Notes under the pieces: model-generated
The model's input: the letters and a program-made list of their open reading frames with translations, nothing else
What the model was told of the DNA's origin: nothing
The model's database searches: none
Origin: Streptomyces sp. NBC_01210
GTDB lineage: Bacteria > Actinomycetota > Actinomycetes > Streptomycetales > Streptomycetaceae
Length of the DNA: 64,000 bases
Reading direction: 5' to 3'
Assembly (NCBI RefSeq): GCF_036010325.1
Contig: NZ_CP108549.1
Coordinates: 3,906,001-3,970,000 of the forward strand
Shown here: positions 7,904-16,674 of the stretch, one piece after another
Layout of the letters: every line of letters starts with the position of its first letter
Position numbering within the stretch: the stretch's first letter is position 1
Translations under genes and position numbers: made by a program

Positions 7904-9690
7904 GCCAAAAGCCCGGTGGCCTGCAGGGCAGCGATCTTGCTCCCTGGGCGATCGTGGCCGTCGCCGCCGTGAATCTGGTGCTTTTCGGTGTGACCTGGCT
8001 GGGCGGCACACTGGGTGCGGCGGCTACGGGTGCTGGCTGGAATTCGCCGCCCTTCGCCCTGTCGACCTTCGCCGCCCTGGTGACGGACGGCCCGCGCCGA
8101 CTATGGCCGGGCGCCTCCCCGTACGCGGTGTACGGAGGAGTGGTGGCCCTGTTCGCCGTGATCGCCGTCCTGTTCGCCCTGGCCGCGATGAGGGTACGGG
8201 AGGTGCGCTCCCGCACCAAAGGCCTGGCCGGCAAGCGGGAACTGGCGGCCATGGCACCCAAGGGCATCTCCGCCCGCGCCCGTGAACTGCGCCCTTCACT
8301 CAAGGGCATCGAGGAACTGCACCCGGACGAGACTGGCAATCTCCTCGGTGATCTGGAGCCGTCCGGGCCCGAACTGCGTTCCTCCTACGAGGATGTGGAG
8401 CTGGACCTCATGGCGCCGCGCGCCGGAAAGTCCACCGGTATCGCCATCCCCCGGGTGCTGCGGGCACGCGGGGCGGTGCTCCTGACCTCCAACAAGTCCG
8501 ATGTGTACGCCGTCACCCGCGCCGAACGGGCCAAGATCGGCACGGTGTGGACGTTCGACCCCCAGGGCATCGCCCACACCCCGCGCGGCATGTGGTGGGA
8601 CATGCTCGCCGAGTGCGTCACCATCGAGGGCGCCCGCAGACTGGCCGGACACTTCGTGGCCTCCGTCAACGACGACGCCTCGCAGAAGGACTTCTGGATC
8701 TCGGCCGCGCAGAACACCCTGACCGCGCTCTTCCTCGCCGCGGCACGCGGCAGGGCCCCGGTGACCGACCTGCTGGGATGGCTCGCCGACCCGGCCGACC
8801 GTACGCCGATCGACCTGCTGCGCGAGGCGGGGATGACGGCGATGGCCGAGCAGTTGCAAGGCACTGTGCGCGGTGCGGTGGAGACTCGTGACGGTATCTA
8901 CGAGACGGCCCGGCAGTGCGTGGCCTGCCTGCTGGACCCGGAGATCCTCGCCTGGGTGACCCGCGACCCCAGCCTTCCGCAGTTCCGGCCGGAGCAGCAT
9001 GTGCTCGGCCGTGACACGTTGTACCTGCTGTCCAAGGACGGCGGCGGCTCGGCGGCCGGGGTGATCGCCGGCATCGCCGACGCCGCGATGCGGGCGGGAG
9101 TGGTCGCCGCCGAGCGGATGGGCGGCCGGCTGGACCCGCCGATGACGGCGGTCCTCGACGAAGCCGCGAACGTCTGCCGCATCTCCGATCTGCCCGACCT
9201 CTACAGCCACTTCGGCTCCCGGGGCATCAACGTCGTGACCCTGCTTCAGAGTTACCGGCAGGGGGCGCGCGTCTGGGGTGATGCCGGCATGGACGCGCTG
9301 TGGAGCGCCGCCACCGTCAAGCTGCTGGGCGCGGGGCTGGACGACGCCGACTTCGTGGAGAAAATCTCCAAACTGGTGGGCCAGCACGATGTGAGTACCG
9401 TCAGCGTCTCCAAGAGCAAGGACGGCTCCTCCCGCTCCGTCTCCTACCGCCAGGAACAGGTGCTGCCGCCCGACAGGATACGGGCGCTTCCGAAGGGCAC
9501 GGCGCTCCTGCTCGCCACCGGTGTACGGCCCGCGCTGATCCGGCTCCGCCCCTGGTACAAGGAGCCGAACGCGGGCCCCATCTCGGCGGCGGCGAAGGCA
9601 GAGGTGGAGGCAATCACCGAGCGGGCCGCGCAGGCGTGGTCGAAGGTGACCCTGACGAAGGAGGCGGGCGACCCGGTGGAGTCGGCCTGA
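7900..9690 (+). CDS. TraG/VirD4-like coupling ATPase
   Basis: 596 aa. Two N-terminal membrane helices (about 12-36 and 75-96) flank an extracytoplasmic loop, then an RMREVRSRTKG-type basic stretch and the ATPase. Walker A is APRAGKST (about 171-178), Walker B TAVLDEAAN (about 416-424), followed by RGINVVTLLQSYRQGARVWG, the typical TraG/VirD4 motif III region. Coupling proteins of this family select substrates and feed them to a type IV channel. GTG 7900 is chosen over GTG 7891 because it forms the GTGA overlap used throughout this operon. The gene ends 44 bp before a strong hairpin. Its N-terminal domain has a separate paralogue at 13,491-13,934. Confidence 0.88.
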   Translation: MSQKPGGLQGSDLAPWAIVAVAAVNLVLFGVTWLGGTLGAAATGAGWNSPPFALSTFAALVTDGPRRLWPGASPYAVYGGVVALFAVIAVLFALAAMRVREVRSRTKGLAGKRELAAMAPKGISARARELRPSLKGIEELHPDETGNLLGDLEPSGPELRSSYEDVELDLMAPRAGKSTGIAIPRVLRARGAVLLTSNKSDVYAVTRAERAKIGTVWTFDPQGIAHTPRGMWWDMLAECVTIEGARRLAGHFVASVNDDASQKDFWISAAQNTLTALFLAAARGRAPVTDLLGWLADPADRTPIDLLREAGMTAMAEQLQGTVRGAVETRDGIYETARQCVACLLDPEILAWVTRDPSLPQFRPEQHVLGRDTLYLLSKDGGGSAAGVIAGIADAAMRAGVVAAERMGGRLDPPMTAVLDEAANVCRISDLPDLYSHFGSRGINVVTLLQSYRQGARVWGDAGMDALWSAATVKLLGAGLDDADFVEKISKLVGQHDVSTVSVSKSKDGSSRSVSYRQEQVLPPDRIRALPKGTALLLATGVRPALIRLRPWYKEPNAGPISAAAKAEVEAITERAAQAWSKVTLTKEAGDPVESA

Positions 9691-9734
9691 GAGGAGGCGT
9701 AGGGGCGCCGGCCAGGAGCGGCCCGCCCCGGCCG

Positions 9735-9794
9735 CGTACATACGGATGCGTGGGAGGGCCCGAAAGGCGCGCCTCCCACGCATCCGTACGTACG
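9735..9794. terminator. Bidirectional terminator between convergent genes
   Basis: Two 23-nt arms (9735-9757 and 9772-9794) are inverted complements with one mismatch; the core is ACGGATGCGTGGGAGG / CCTCCCACGCATCCGT around a 14-nt loop. It separates the traG-like gene ending at 9690 from the leftward gene ending at 9807. Confidence 0.85.
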
Positions 9795-9806
9795 GTGTGA
9801 TCCGGG

Positions 9807-10925
9807 CTACTGCCCCCGGGAGCTTGACGAGCCCGGGGAGCCGGGTGCGTTCTGGGGCCTGGGCATACGAGGCGTGTACGTCAGCGGCAGCTGGGGAACG
9901 TCCGGACTGCCCGAGGGGTTGGCCGGCGCGCCAGGGCTCCTCGAAGCAGCTGCCGCGGCCATCGGGTCAAGTGCCGTGGAGGCAGCGCCGTCAACGGTTC
10001 TTTCCGGGGCTCCTCCGCCGGAGCTGCGCGTCCGTGCGACCGAAGACATGTCCTGCGAGAAGGTCCCGTTGCCCAGGCCGCGCACGCTGTCATCGCGCAG
10101 GAAACTGTCGCGACGCCGGTCGTCGAGGCTGGGGTCGAAGTAGCTGAGGACGCTGTCGCGCCGCGTGCCCATCGGCGACGGGGAGCGAAGCCCGGCGATC
10201 TCGTGTTCGGCTTCGGGGCTCGCCTCGTCCCGCCTCGCGCCCCGGACGTTCTCCTCGGCTTCTCCGGTGGCGTGCCCGGCGCCCTCCGCGCTCGCGGCCT
10301 GGGTGAACGTATCGGCGTACTCGATCAGCCCCCGGGTCCTGCCGAGTTGCCCCTGCTCGTACATCTCCCGGAGCAGACTGTTCCCGGACAGGGCGATCTC
10401 CATCGCCTGGGCCATGGTTGCGACCTGGCTCTCGTGTTCGTTCTCGTACCGGCCCAGAAACCTGTCCTGCGGGCGCTCCGGTGCGTACCGCTCCTCGGGC
10501 GCATGCTGCGCGGGCTCCCGAAGGAACTCCCTAATCATGTGGGCGACAAGCTCTTGGACGGCGGACAGCGACCACGGGTCGCCCTGCGCCTGCCCCATGC
10601 CCACGCCGTTACCAGGACCGTCGCCCGGCCTGCCCGGTATCCCGGTGGTTTCCTCGTAGGCCGAGCGGGACAGGGCATCCCCGGCGGGCCCCATCCCGGG
10701 CCGTGGGGCAGGCACGCCCGGTTCGGCGGACGGTGAGTCCAGTCGGGCGACGTAGTCCCGCACTGCTTCGATGTCCTTCGGGGACGGGCCCGAGCCGTTC
10801 GTCGCTTTCAGGGCGTCGAGGTCTTGGAGGATCAGTTCTCTGGCGAGTGCGACGAGTTGCGGATTGAGCGAGGCGATGTCCTCGCTCCTGCCGGGCAGTT
10901 CTCCCGGCCGGCTTATCGGGGGCAT
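9807..10925 (-). CDS. Unrecognised protein with disordered, Ser/Pro-rich tail, next to the secretion operon
   Basis: 372 aa; I do not recognise the family. The first 50 residues look helical (NPQLVALARELILQDLDAL). Residues about 105-215 are a helical region (LSAVQELVAHMIREFLREP, then YENEHESQVATMAQAMEIAL and LREMYEQGQLGRTRGLIEY). The last 150 residues are low complexity, with repeated RRDS motifs (RRDSVLSYF, RRRDSFLRDDSV) and a Pro/Ser/Gly end. No membrane helix or signal peptide is visible. AAGGGG precedes the ATG. The gene converges on traG with only a terminator between. The helical core plus disordered C-terminus would suit a secreted substrate or chaperone of the neighbouring machine, but that is speculation. 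Confidence 0.65.
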   Translation of the reverse strand: MPPISRPGELPGRSEDIASLNPQLVALARELILQDLDALKATNGSGPSPKDIEAVRDYVARLDSPSAEPGVPAPRPGMGPAGDALSRSAYEETTGIPGRPGDGPGNGVGMGQAQGDPWSLSAVQELVAHMIREFLREPAQHAPEERYAPERPQDRFLGRYENEHESQVATMAQAMEIALSGNSLLREMYEQGQLGRTRGLIEYADTFTQAASAEGAGHATGEAEENVRGARRDEASPEAEHEIAGLRSPSPMGTRRDSVLSYFDPSLDDRRRDSFLRDDSVRGLGNGTFSQDMSSVARTRSSGGGAPERTVDGAASTALDPMAAAAASRSPGAPANPSGSPDVPQLPLTYTPRMPRPQNAPGSPGSSSSRGQ

Positions 10926-11461
10926 GACGGCGTTCCCCTTCTGTCGTGTACGTGGATGTCCGTTGGGAAGTAATTTCGGACGCGGAGTCCGTGCGGTTCG
11001 ACAGGGAACTCCCCCGCACGCGCCCGGTCTCCGGGATGAACCGCCGTGCGTACCCGGCCTCAGAACGACTACCGGGACCGGAACCCCACCGGGTGCCCGG
11101 CAACTGGCCTATGCCGAACTCACCGAACTCCGCCGCGAGGTGGCCGAGGAACTGTCGGTGTCCCGCTGACCGGCGGGGCCGTGCGATCACGGAACCCCGG
11201 CGGCGCGGCGTGCTGCCGCCCTCCCTGTGATGCGTGACTGAGCGGTGAGGGGATCACCGCTGGTGACCACAACGCGTTCGGGCGATGGGGGGTTCAACGG
11301 ACGGGCCGGGCGCGTCCGTGGCTCTCGCCGATGCCGCGTCGGCGGACGCGAGCGCCGGTGTCCCCGCCCCGGAACAGAGAGCTGAACCGCTTCGGGAGTC
11401 CCCCGCGTAGTGCCGGTACCGACCACCAGTGAGCCGAACTACGTGCGGGAGCGGACCCGAG
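10926..11461. other. Intergenic stretch with no convincing gene
   Basis: 536 bp between the divergently transcribed leftward gene (start 10,925) and the DUF4913 gene (start 11,462). It must contain promoters for both. I see no recognisable gene, RNA or repeat; the short frames here lack ribosome sites and family features. Confidence 0.5.
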
Positions 11462-11872
11462 ATGACCAGTGCCGTCGAGAGCGCCGAACCGACCGGGAGC
11501 ACACAGCAGCAGGAGCCGCAGTTCATCCTCTATCTGGACGGCCCGCTGCACGACGAGGCGCTGCGTCGTCTGAGCCTCTGGGTGCGCCATCTGCTCATCC
11601 CGGTCTACGGCAGGGAGACGACGTCCACCGCCCCGTGGTGCCCCCGGTGGTGGGAGCACAAGGAGGCCGTGGCCCAGTTGTACGGGCTGTGGATGGCCTG
11701 GCAGGAACTGACCGCCCCGGGGGCCGGGATGACCGGACCCGCCGTCTGGCACCGGGACTACCTCACGCATGTCATGGCCACGCTGAGAGATCCCGCCGGT
11801 CCGTTCGCCGGCTGCAAGCCGGGGGCGCACCGTGCCAAGGAAGCACCGCACACGGACGCGTCCGACGGATGA
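11462..11872 (+). CDS. DUF4913 protein
   Basis: 136 aa. The middle shows the DUF4913 signature: PWCPRWWEHKEAVAQLYGLW followed by MAWQEL, then VWHRDYLTHVMATLRDPAGP and FAGCKPG. The family is small, cytoplasmic, common in Streptomyces plasmids, conjugative elements and secretion-like loci, and has no established biochemical function. ATG 11,462 is chosen over a GTG at 11,429 because GGGAGCGG (11,447-11,454) is well spaced. Its presence beside VirB4/TraG genes fits the usual company of the family. Confidence 0.8.
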   Translation: MTSAVESAEPTGSTQQQEPQFILYLDGPLHDEALRRLSLWVRHLLIPVYGRETTSTAPWCPRWWEHKEAVAQLYGLWMAWQELTAPGAGMTGPAVWHRDYLTHVMATLRDPAGPFAGCKPGAHRAKEAPHTDASDG

Positions 11873-12126
11873 ACCCCGGCGGTAGAACCCGCCGGGCGGC
11901 GTGTGCTGCTGCGTCGGCCTCGGACTGGAACGAGTTCGGGGCGGCGCTGACGACTGTCACCAGGAGTACGGACAACCGGCGGAAGCCATCGCCCGATTGC
12001 CTGACCGCCCGCTCGATCGCTGAGATGGCGGTCCTGGGGTCCGGGTCGCCCAGGACGCCCGGCTCCACGACGAGCGGTCACACCAGCTTGGGCCGGGGCC
12101 AGTCCGCACGTCCCGGATTCCCTTCC

Positions 12127-13482
12127 CTACCGGCGCTGACACCCGGCGCCGGGGCGGTGGCCCGGCGCGCCGCGGGGTCCGTGCCCAGGATCGACGTCCT
12201 GGCCGTCGGCTCGCGGCAGTTCGCCCTGCCGGGCACTGCAACCGGTTACGGGGGCTGCCGGGGCTTCAGCGCGTCGGCTGTCGTCCGCCGTCGCCCCATG
12301 TGCCCGCGGGCGCTTGCCCCGAGTGGCCCCGCGCAGCAGGAACTCCACGGGCCCGTATCGGGTGTGGCGCAGCAGCAGGGCGCTGAGGGCCAGTTGGGTG
12401 GCGTACAGGACGAGACAGCCCGCCTGCACGACCGCGGTGCCGACGCGGTCGTACAGGCCGAGGCCGTAGCCCGTGAAGGTCAGCGCCAGCACGAGGGACT
12501 GTGTGAGGTAGTTGGTGAGGGACATCCGCCCGGCGGGCGCGAGCGCGTCGCCGATCCGGCGGCCCGCGCGGGTCCGTACGAGCAACAGCAGCCCGCAGGC
12601 GTATGCGGCGGTGAGGGCCGGCGCGGTGAGAATCCCGGCCGCCCTGCCGACGTAGAACCAGCGGTTGTCCAGCGGACCGTTGGAGCACACCGCCATGAAC
12701 ACCCCGCCGGCGAGCCCGATGGGCAGCCCGCGGTGGACGATCCGCTTCATCCGTGCGCGGTGGCGGTCCGGGTCGGCCAGCGCCCGCCACCTGCCCGCGG
12801 CGAGGCCGGTGAGGAAGGCCGCCAGCAGGTCGGCGGCGAAGAGCAGATCCCCGGCGAGCGCGTGGGGCAGCAGCCGCACATTCGCCATGACCACCGAGCC
12901 GGGACCGCCTCGGTATCCTGCCACGGAGTCGGATGCGACGGTGGCGAGGCCCTCGGGCCGGACCGGCTCGGTCGTGGAGAGGACAAGCAGGCCGTAGGCG
13001 AGGAGCAGGACGGCGACCGCGCCGAGGAGGCCGGCCGCGATCCGCAGCACGATCCTGGGTAGCGCCGTGCGGAACGCGAACAGCACGAGTCCGAGGGCCG
13101 CGTACGTCATCAGGATGTCGCCCGGGTACAGCAGTACGGCGTGGGCGAGGCCGAGCAGGAACAGTACGACCGAGCGGCGAAGGTGGCGCGGTGCGAAGGC
13201 GGCTGCCGCGCGTTCCGCCGAACGCTGCTGGAGGGTGAAGCTGTAGCCGAAGAGGAACGAGAAGAGGAGATAGAACTTGGTGGCGACCAGCGCGGTCACC
13301 ACCCAGGCGGCACCACGGTCGACGGCCGAGGCGTCCGGGCCGCCGCCTACGCCGGTGTAAGGGCCCGCCATCATCTGCGCGTTGACCAGCAGGATGCCGA
13401 GCAGGGCGAAGCCGCGCAGTACGTCGATATCGCCGATCCGGGCCGGCCTTGCGGCGGTATCGGGGCGCGGGGGAGTGGACAC
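12127..13482 (-). CDS. DUF418 family integral membrane protein
   Basis: 451 aa from GTG 13,482, the position that places the family's starting motif, IGDIDVLRGFALLGILLVN, near the N-terminus. About ten membrane helices follow. Other DUF418 hallmarks are FYLLFSFLFGYSFTLQ, a LVPHA-like loop, AGRMSLTNYLTQS and the final RYGPVEFLLRGAT. The family resembles acyltransferase-3-like membrane proteins and has no firm substrate. A 60-residue polar tail follows the family end. No good ribosome site is seen, and the start is 9 bp from the stop of the TraG-N-like gene, so the two may be co-transcribed. Confidence 0.8.
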   Translation of the reverse strand: MSTPPRPDTAARPARIGDIDVLRGFALLGILLVNAQMMAGPYTGVGGGPDASAVDRGAAWVVTALVATKFYLLFSFLFGYSFTLQQRSAERAAAAFAPRHLRRSVVLFLLGLAHAVLLYPGDILMTYAALGLVLFAFRTALPRIVLRIAAGLLGAVAVLLLAYGLLVLSTTEPVRPEGLATVASDSVAGYRGGPGSVVMANVRLLPHALAGDLLFAADLLAAFLTGLAAGRWRALADPDRHRARMKRIVHRGLPIGLAGGVFMAVCSNGPLDNRWFYVGRAAGILTAPALTAAYACGLLLLVRTRAGRRIGDALAPAGRMSLTNYLTQSLVLALTFTGYGLGLYDRVGTAVVQAGCLVLYATQLALSALLLRHTRYGPVEFLLRGATRGKRPRAHGATADDSRRAEAPAAPVTGCSARQGELPRADGQDVDPGHGPRGAPGHRPGAGCQRR

Positions 13483-13490
13483 GCGCGTCG

Positions 13491-13934
13491 CTAAGGATGC
13501 GAGGGGGGCGCGGTCGGGGCGTCGGAGCCACGGGCGGGCACCGGGGCCGGGGTGTGCTCCCCCACGTGAGCGGAGCCGGTGTCCGCGGACCGGCGAGTGG
13601 CCATGGCCGCGAACGCCCCGTCCACAGCGAAGAAGCACAGGGCGGCCGCCGCGAACAGGACACCGGCCAGAGCTGATATACCCGCCACCACCGCACCTGT
13701 CGGGGCCCCCGGCCACAGTGCACCCGTCCCACCGCCGACCAGGGCGGTCAGGGAGTCCAGGGAGAACGGCGGCGGGTTCCAGCCGTGGCCGACCAGCGCG
13801 ACACCCAGGCTGCCGCCCAGCCAGGCGGCGGTGAGGGCCAACGGGGTCAGGGCCACCAGAGTCATCAGCCACGGGACGAAGCCGGCCGACCCCGGCCGGT
13901 CCACTCCGTCCCCTCGATCCTTCAGGACACTCAC
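13491..13934 (-). CDS. Stand-alone paralogue of the TraG N-terminal membrane domain
   Basis: 147 aa from GTG 13,934, which has GGAGG five bases upstream. Residues about 12-105 match the N-terminus of the TraG-like protein at 7900: TAAWLGGSLGVALVGHGWNP versus GVTWLGGTLGAAATGAGWNS, then PPFSLDSLTALV versus PPFALSTFAALV, LWPGA in both, and a second membrane helix at the same distance. No ATPase domain follows; the C-terminus is polar and Pro/Ala-rich. It is therefore a two-helix protein derived from, or ancestral to, the coupling-protein membrane anchor. It might oligomerise with TraG or recruit the nearby deaminase-like protein; both ideas are inference. Confidence 0.75.
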   Translation of the reverse strand: MSVLKDRGDGVDRPGSAGFVPWLMTLVALTPLALTAAWLGGSLGVALVGHGWNPPPFSLDSLTALVGGGTGALWPGAPTGAVVAGISALAGVLFAAAALCFFAVDGAFAAMATRRSADTGSAHVGEHTPAPVPARGSDAPTAPPSHP

Positions 13935-14213
13935 GACGCCTCCATGTCTCGGACTGCCAGGGCGGCAGTACGGCCTCCGTCCGCACCCACAACGGGATCG
14001 TCCGGGAAACAGTTCAACTCCGCCCCGGCCGGCACGGATGCGGTGCTGCCGGCCACCCTCGCAGGGCGGCGTGCCCAACGATGAACGGGGAGGAGCGCAC
14101 GATGAAGAAGTCGCCACCCCGCACACCGCGCCCGGGTGAGAGGGCCCCGGGCCTGCCGCACCCACCCGCCCCTCCCGCGGGGCGCACCCGGGCGCCGCGG
14201 GAGGGCGGGGGCG

Positions 14214-15512
14214 TTAGTGGCCTGGTGCGCCGCCGCCTCTGGCCCTGGGCGGGGCCTCGACGGGCCGGGACGACTGGTTTTGGGAAGACTGGTGCTGGGG
14301 CTGCTGCGGGACAGGGCCGGAGTTTCCAAGCCGGAGGCTCGCCGCCGCGGCGACGCTGGGGGCTGCTTCCTGGTCCGGGAAACCGCTGCCGGGTGAACCG
14401 TTCGGGAAGCGGGGCGAGTTCGAGCCGACGGAGGAACTGTCCGATGCCGGGTTGGTCGGAGTCGTCGGTATGTCCCCGGTCACATTCAGGTTGATTCCGG
14501 CGGCATCCATCAGATGCTGGGAATTTCCGACGTTGCGCATCTGATCAACAGGGGCGCGGGGCTCGATCGCCTTCTTGTAGTACACGAACGGGTAATCGGA
14601 TTCCCGGGCCGCGTGGCTGGTGAAGGCCTGCACCTCGCCCGCGTATCCATACTGGGTGACCGGCCCGCGGTTGTAGTTGTTCATGAACCGCGTGCCGTTG
14701 CCCTTGTGGTAGACCGCGTCTGTTTCGATCCGGGCCTGGGGGAATTCGCGCTTCATGTTCTCCGCGAACTCCTGGAAACGGCACTTGCAGCCGTTGCAAG
14801 GACCGATGTTGCTGACGAACTCCACCTTGAGATCGCTGATCGCGCCCCTCGCTGCGGAGTTCGGCGGATAGTTCTGGTCGAGGTAGTTGTGCACCGCGTC
14901 GAGAGCGCCGACCTCCGCGTCCCTGGCCGATACCGTCATCTCCTGCCCCAGTCCGGGTACCTGGACAGCGCCGTAGGAGTCCCCGTCGCCGTACCCGCCC
15001 CCGGGGTCGCCCGCGCTGAAGACGGCGCCGTCGGCGACCGGGACGTGCTGGCCGTTCACCAGGAGGATCGGTTTGACGAAGACGCCCCGCCCCGGCGCGA
15101 ACACGTCGTTCATGGCTTCCATCCGCAGCTTGCTGAGGTGCGGTCGCTGCGGTGCGTCCTGGAGCGGGACGTCCGGAGCGGGAGCGGCCTGCGGGCCCTG
15201 CCCGTCGGAGTTGCCCAGGTCGTCGGGGGCCGTCCCGTACTGCTGCTCGGCGCCGGCGGTGTAGGCCGACCAGACCTGCTGCCCCTGCGCATCGGTGACG
15301 TAGCACGGATTCACGGGGTCGCTCTCGTGCCACCAGGTTGTCGTTGACTGGTCGGCGTTGTACAAACCGATCCAGTGGTTGCCGGCGTCGTCGGCGTCGT
15401 AGCTGTAGTACGACCCCTGCTGCTGCCAGCCGACGATCCGATCGCCCACGCTGTAGTAGGTCCGCTGGGTCTGCTCGTCCCACTGGGCTACGGCATCATT
15501 CGGAGTGGTCAC
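14214..15512 (-). CDS. Protein with a putative zinc-dependent nucleic-acid/nucleotide deaminase domain
   Basis: 432 aa from GTG 15,512, preceded by GAGGGAGGA at the right distance. Residues 1-95 are aromatic- and polar-rich with repeated tryptophans. Residues about 135-285 look like a deaminase-fold toxin domain: SARDAEVGALDAVHNYL gives a DxE (D198, E200) signature, and FVSNIGPCNGCKCRFQEF gives PCxxC (C239, C242), followed by a helix and strand (FPQARIETDAVY). H/C/DxE plus CxxC is the zinc and proton-shuttle arrangement of the deaminase superfamily, which includes polymorphic-toxin effectors. The last 100 residues are Pro/Ser/Asn-rich and disordered. No signal peptide is seen, so export would need the adjacent secretion system. 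Substrate and toxicity are unproven, and no immunity gene is recognised nearby. Confidence 0.6.
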   Translation of the reverse strand: MTTPNDAVAQWDEQTQRTYYSVGDRIVGWQQQGSYYSYDADDAGNHWIGLYNADQSTTTWWHESDPVNPCYVTDAQGQQVWSAYTAGAEQQYGTAPDDLGNSDGQGPQAAPAPDVPLQDAPQRPHLSKLRMEAMNDVFAPGRGVFVKPILLVNGQHVPVADGAVFSAGDPGGGYGDGDSYGAVQVPGLGQEMTVSARDAEVGALDAVHNYLDQNYPPNSAARGAISDLKVEFVSNIGPCNGCKCRFQEFAENMKREFPQARIETDAVYHKGNGTRFMNNYNRGPVTQYGYAGEVQAFTSHAARESDYPFVYYKKAIEPRAPVDQMRNVGNSQHLMDAAGINLNVTGDIPTTPTNPASDSSSVGSNSPRFPNGSPGSGFPDQEAAPSVAAAASLRLGNSGPVPQQPQHQSSQNQSSRPVEAPPRARGGGAPGH

Positions 15513-15828
15513 TGCCAATCCTCCCTCGGCATTGTGGATGTGGCCTTCTGTGCCGCCGGGCCTTGCGCCATGCTCCGGCGGCTTCGGTCCCACAACGCGG
15601 CCCGTACGGACAGGGTTCAGCCGGTGGCGGGACAGGGGATCGGACGGCCGGAGGTCCTCGGAATCGGCGCGCGGATCCGAGGTCCGTCGGGTGGCTCACC
15701 CCGACCCTCCGGCAGCGGCCGGGACGAGTGGCCGGGCACCGGCTGGTACTCCAGCAGCGGTTCTCCATTTCTGCTGGTCAGTGCCACTGTTGTCGCGCCT
15801 GGCGGACTGACGGTCTGTCATTGGGGCG
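15513..15828. other. Divergent intergenic region
   Basis: 316 bp between the leftward deaminase-like gene and the rightward ATP-binding gene. It should hold two promoters. I see no additional gene or repeat. Confidence 0.4.
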
Positions 15829-16392
15829 GTGGTTCGTGACTCCTCCGGACGAGGTGGGTCCGGCGTTGGTAGTGCCAGCGGCGTGCGACAGCCTGGTGCC
15901 GTCGTCGCCGGCGCGACCAGTTCAGCGCGCGATCGAGGCGGTTGCGGTGGTGCGAGGGCCGGGGACGGGCAACGTCCAGCAGTGCGCCTCTCCCCCACAC
16001 CGCGTGGCGCCCGCCTCGCCCGCCTGTTCACCGGTGCGCACCTGAGCGACTGGGACCTGCCGTACGGGGTTGTCACGAACGCCGAACACCTCGTCGCCGA
16101 GCTCGCCGCGAACGCGGCCACGCACGGCCGGCCGCCCGGCCGGGACTTCCTCATCGACCTCCGTACGACGGAAGGCGACAGCGCGCTCCGGATCGAGGTG
16201 ACCGACACGCGTGGTGATCGCCTCCCGAGCCCTCGCGCCCAACCGCCCTCCTCGGACAGCGAGTCGGGGCGCGGGCTGCTGCTCGTCGAGGCGCCGGCCG
16301 ATCGCCGGGGTGTCACACCGGGGCACGTCCCGCGCAAGACGGTGTGGGCCGAGCTGGACCTCGTACCGGAGAATTCGGGGCGTCCGAGATGA
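15829..16392 (+). CDS. HATPase-type regulatory ATP-binding protein (anti-sigma-kinase-like)
   Basis: 187 aa if translated from GTG 15,829, but homology-like sequence begins only at RLSPTPRGARLARL (nt 15,985 on), so the true start may be GTG 15,982; neither has a good ribosome site. The HATPase_c motifs are in order: N box VAELAANAATHG, G1 box RIEVTDTRGD, G2 box SGRGLLLVEA, and KTVWAELDL at the end. Single-domain proteins of this type are abundant in Streptomyces and are thought to act as RsbW-like serine kinases or partners of DUF397 proteins. No DUF397 partner is adjacent. Compare the decayed C-terminal remnant of the same family at 27,193-27,330. Confidence 0.7.
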   Translation: MVRDSSGRGGSGVGSASGVRQPGAVVAGATSSARDRGGCGGARAGDGQRPAVRLSPTPRGARLARLFTGAHLSDWDLPYGVVTNAEHLVAELAANAATHGRPPGRDFLIDLRTTEGDSALRIEVTDTRGDRLPSPRAQPPSSDSESGRGLLLVEAPADRRGVTPGHVPRKTVWAELDLVPENSGRPR

Positions 16393-16674
16393 CGTCGGCC
16401 CCGCCGCCGTACGGCACGCCTTGACCGCCGATCTCCCGCCCGACGGCGTGCGCCGCGGAACCGGGAGACTGCCGCGCCTACCGGACGCCGCACACCGAAA
16501 GCCGGACCGATTCCGCTCTGGTCGTCGCGGCTCCCGGCCCGAGCGTCGCGGTCCGATAACGGCCACCGCCCCCGTCACTCCTGTCCCGTAGAGTGCACGC
16601 GACGCATCTTCTTGAACACGCTTTCCAATAGGCACAGTCAAGGAGATGTGCTCCTGGGGGAGGGGACCGCAGCA

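Noticed and set aside
9807..10925. Immunity protein for the deaminase-like gene
   Set aside because: It is 3.3 kb away, larger than usual immunity proteins, and largely disordered, with no known immunity-family motif.
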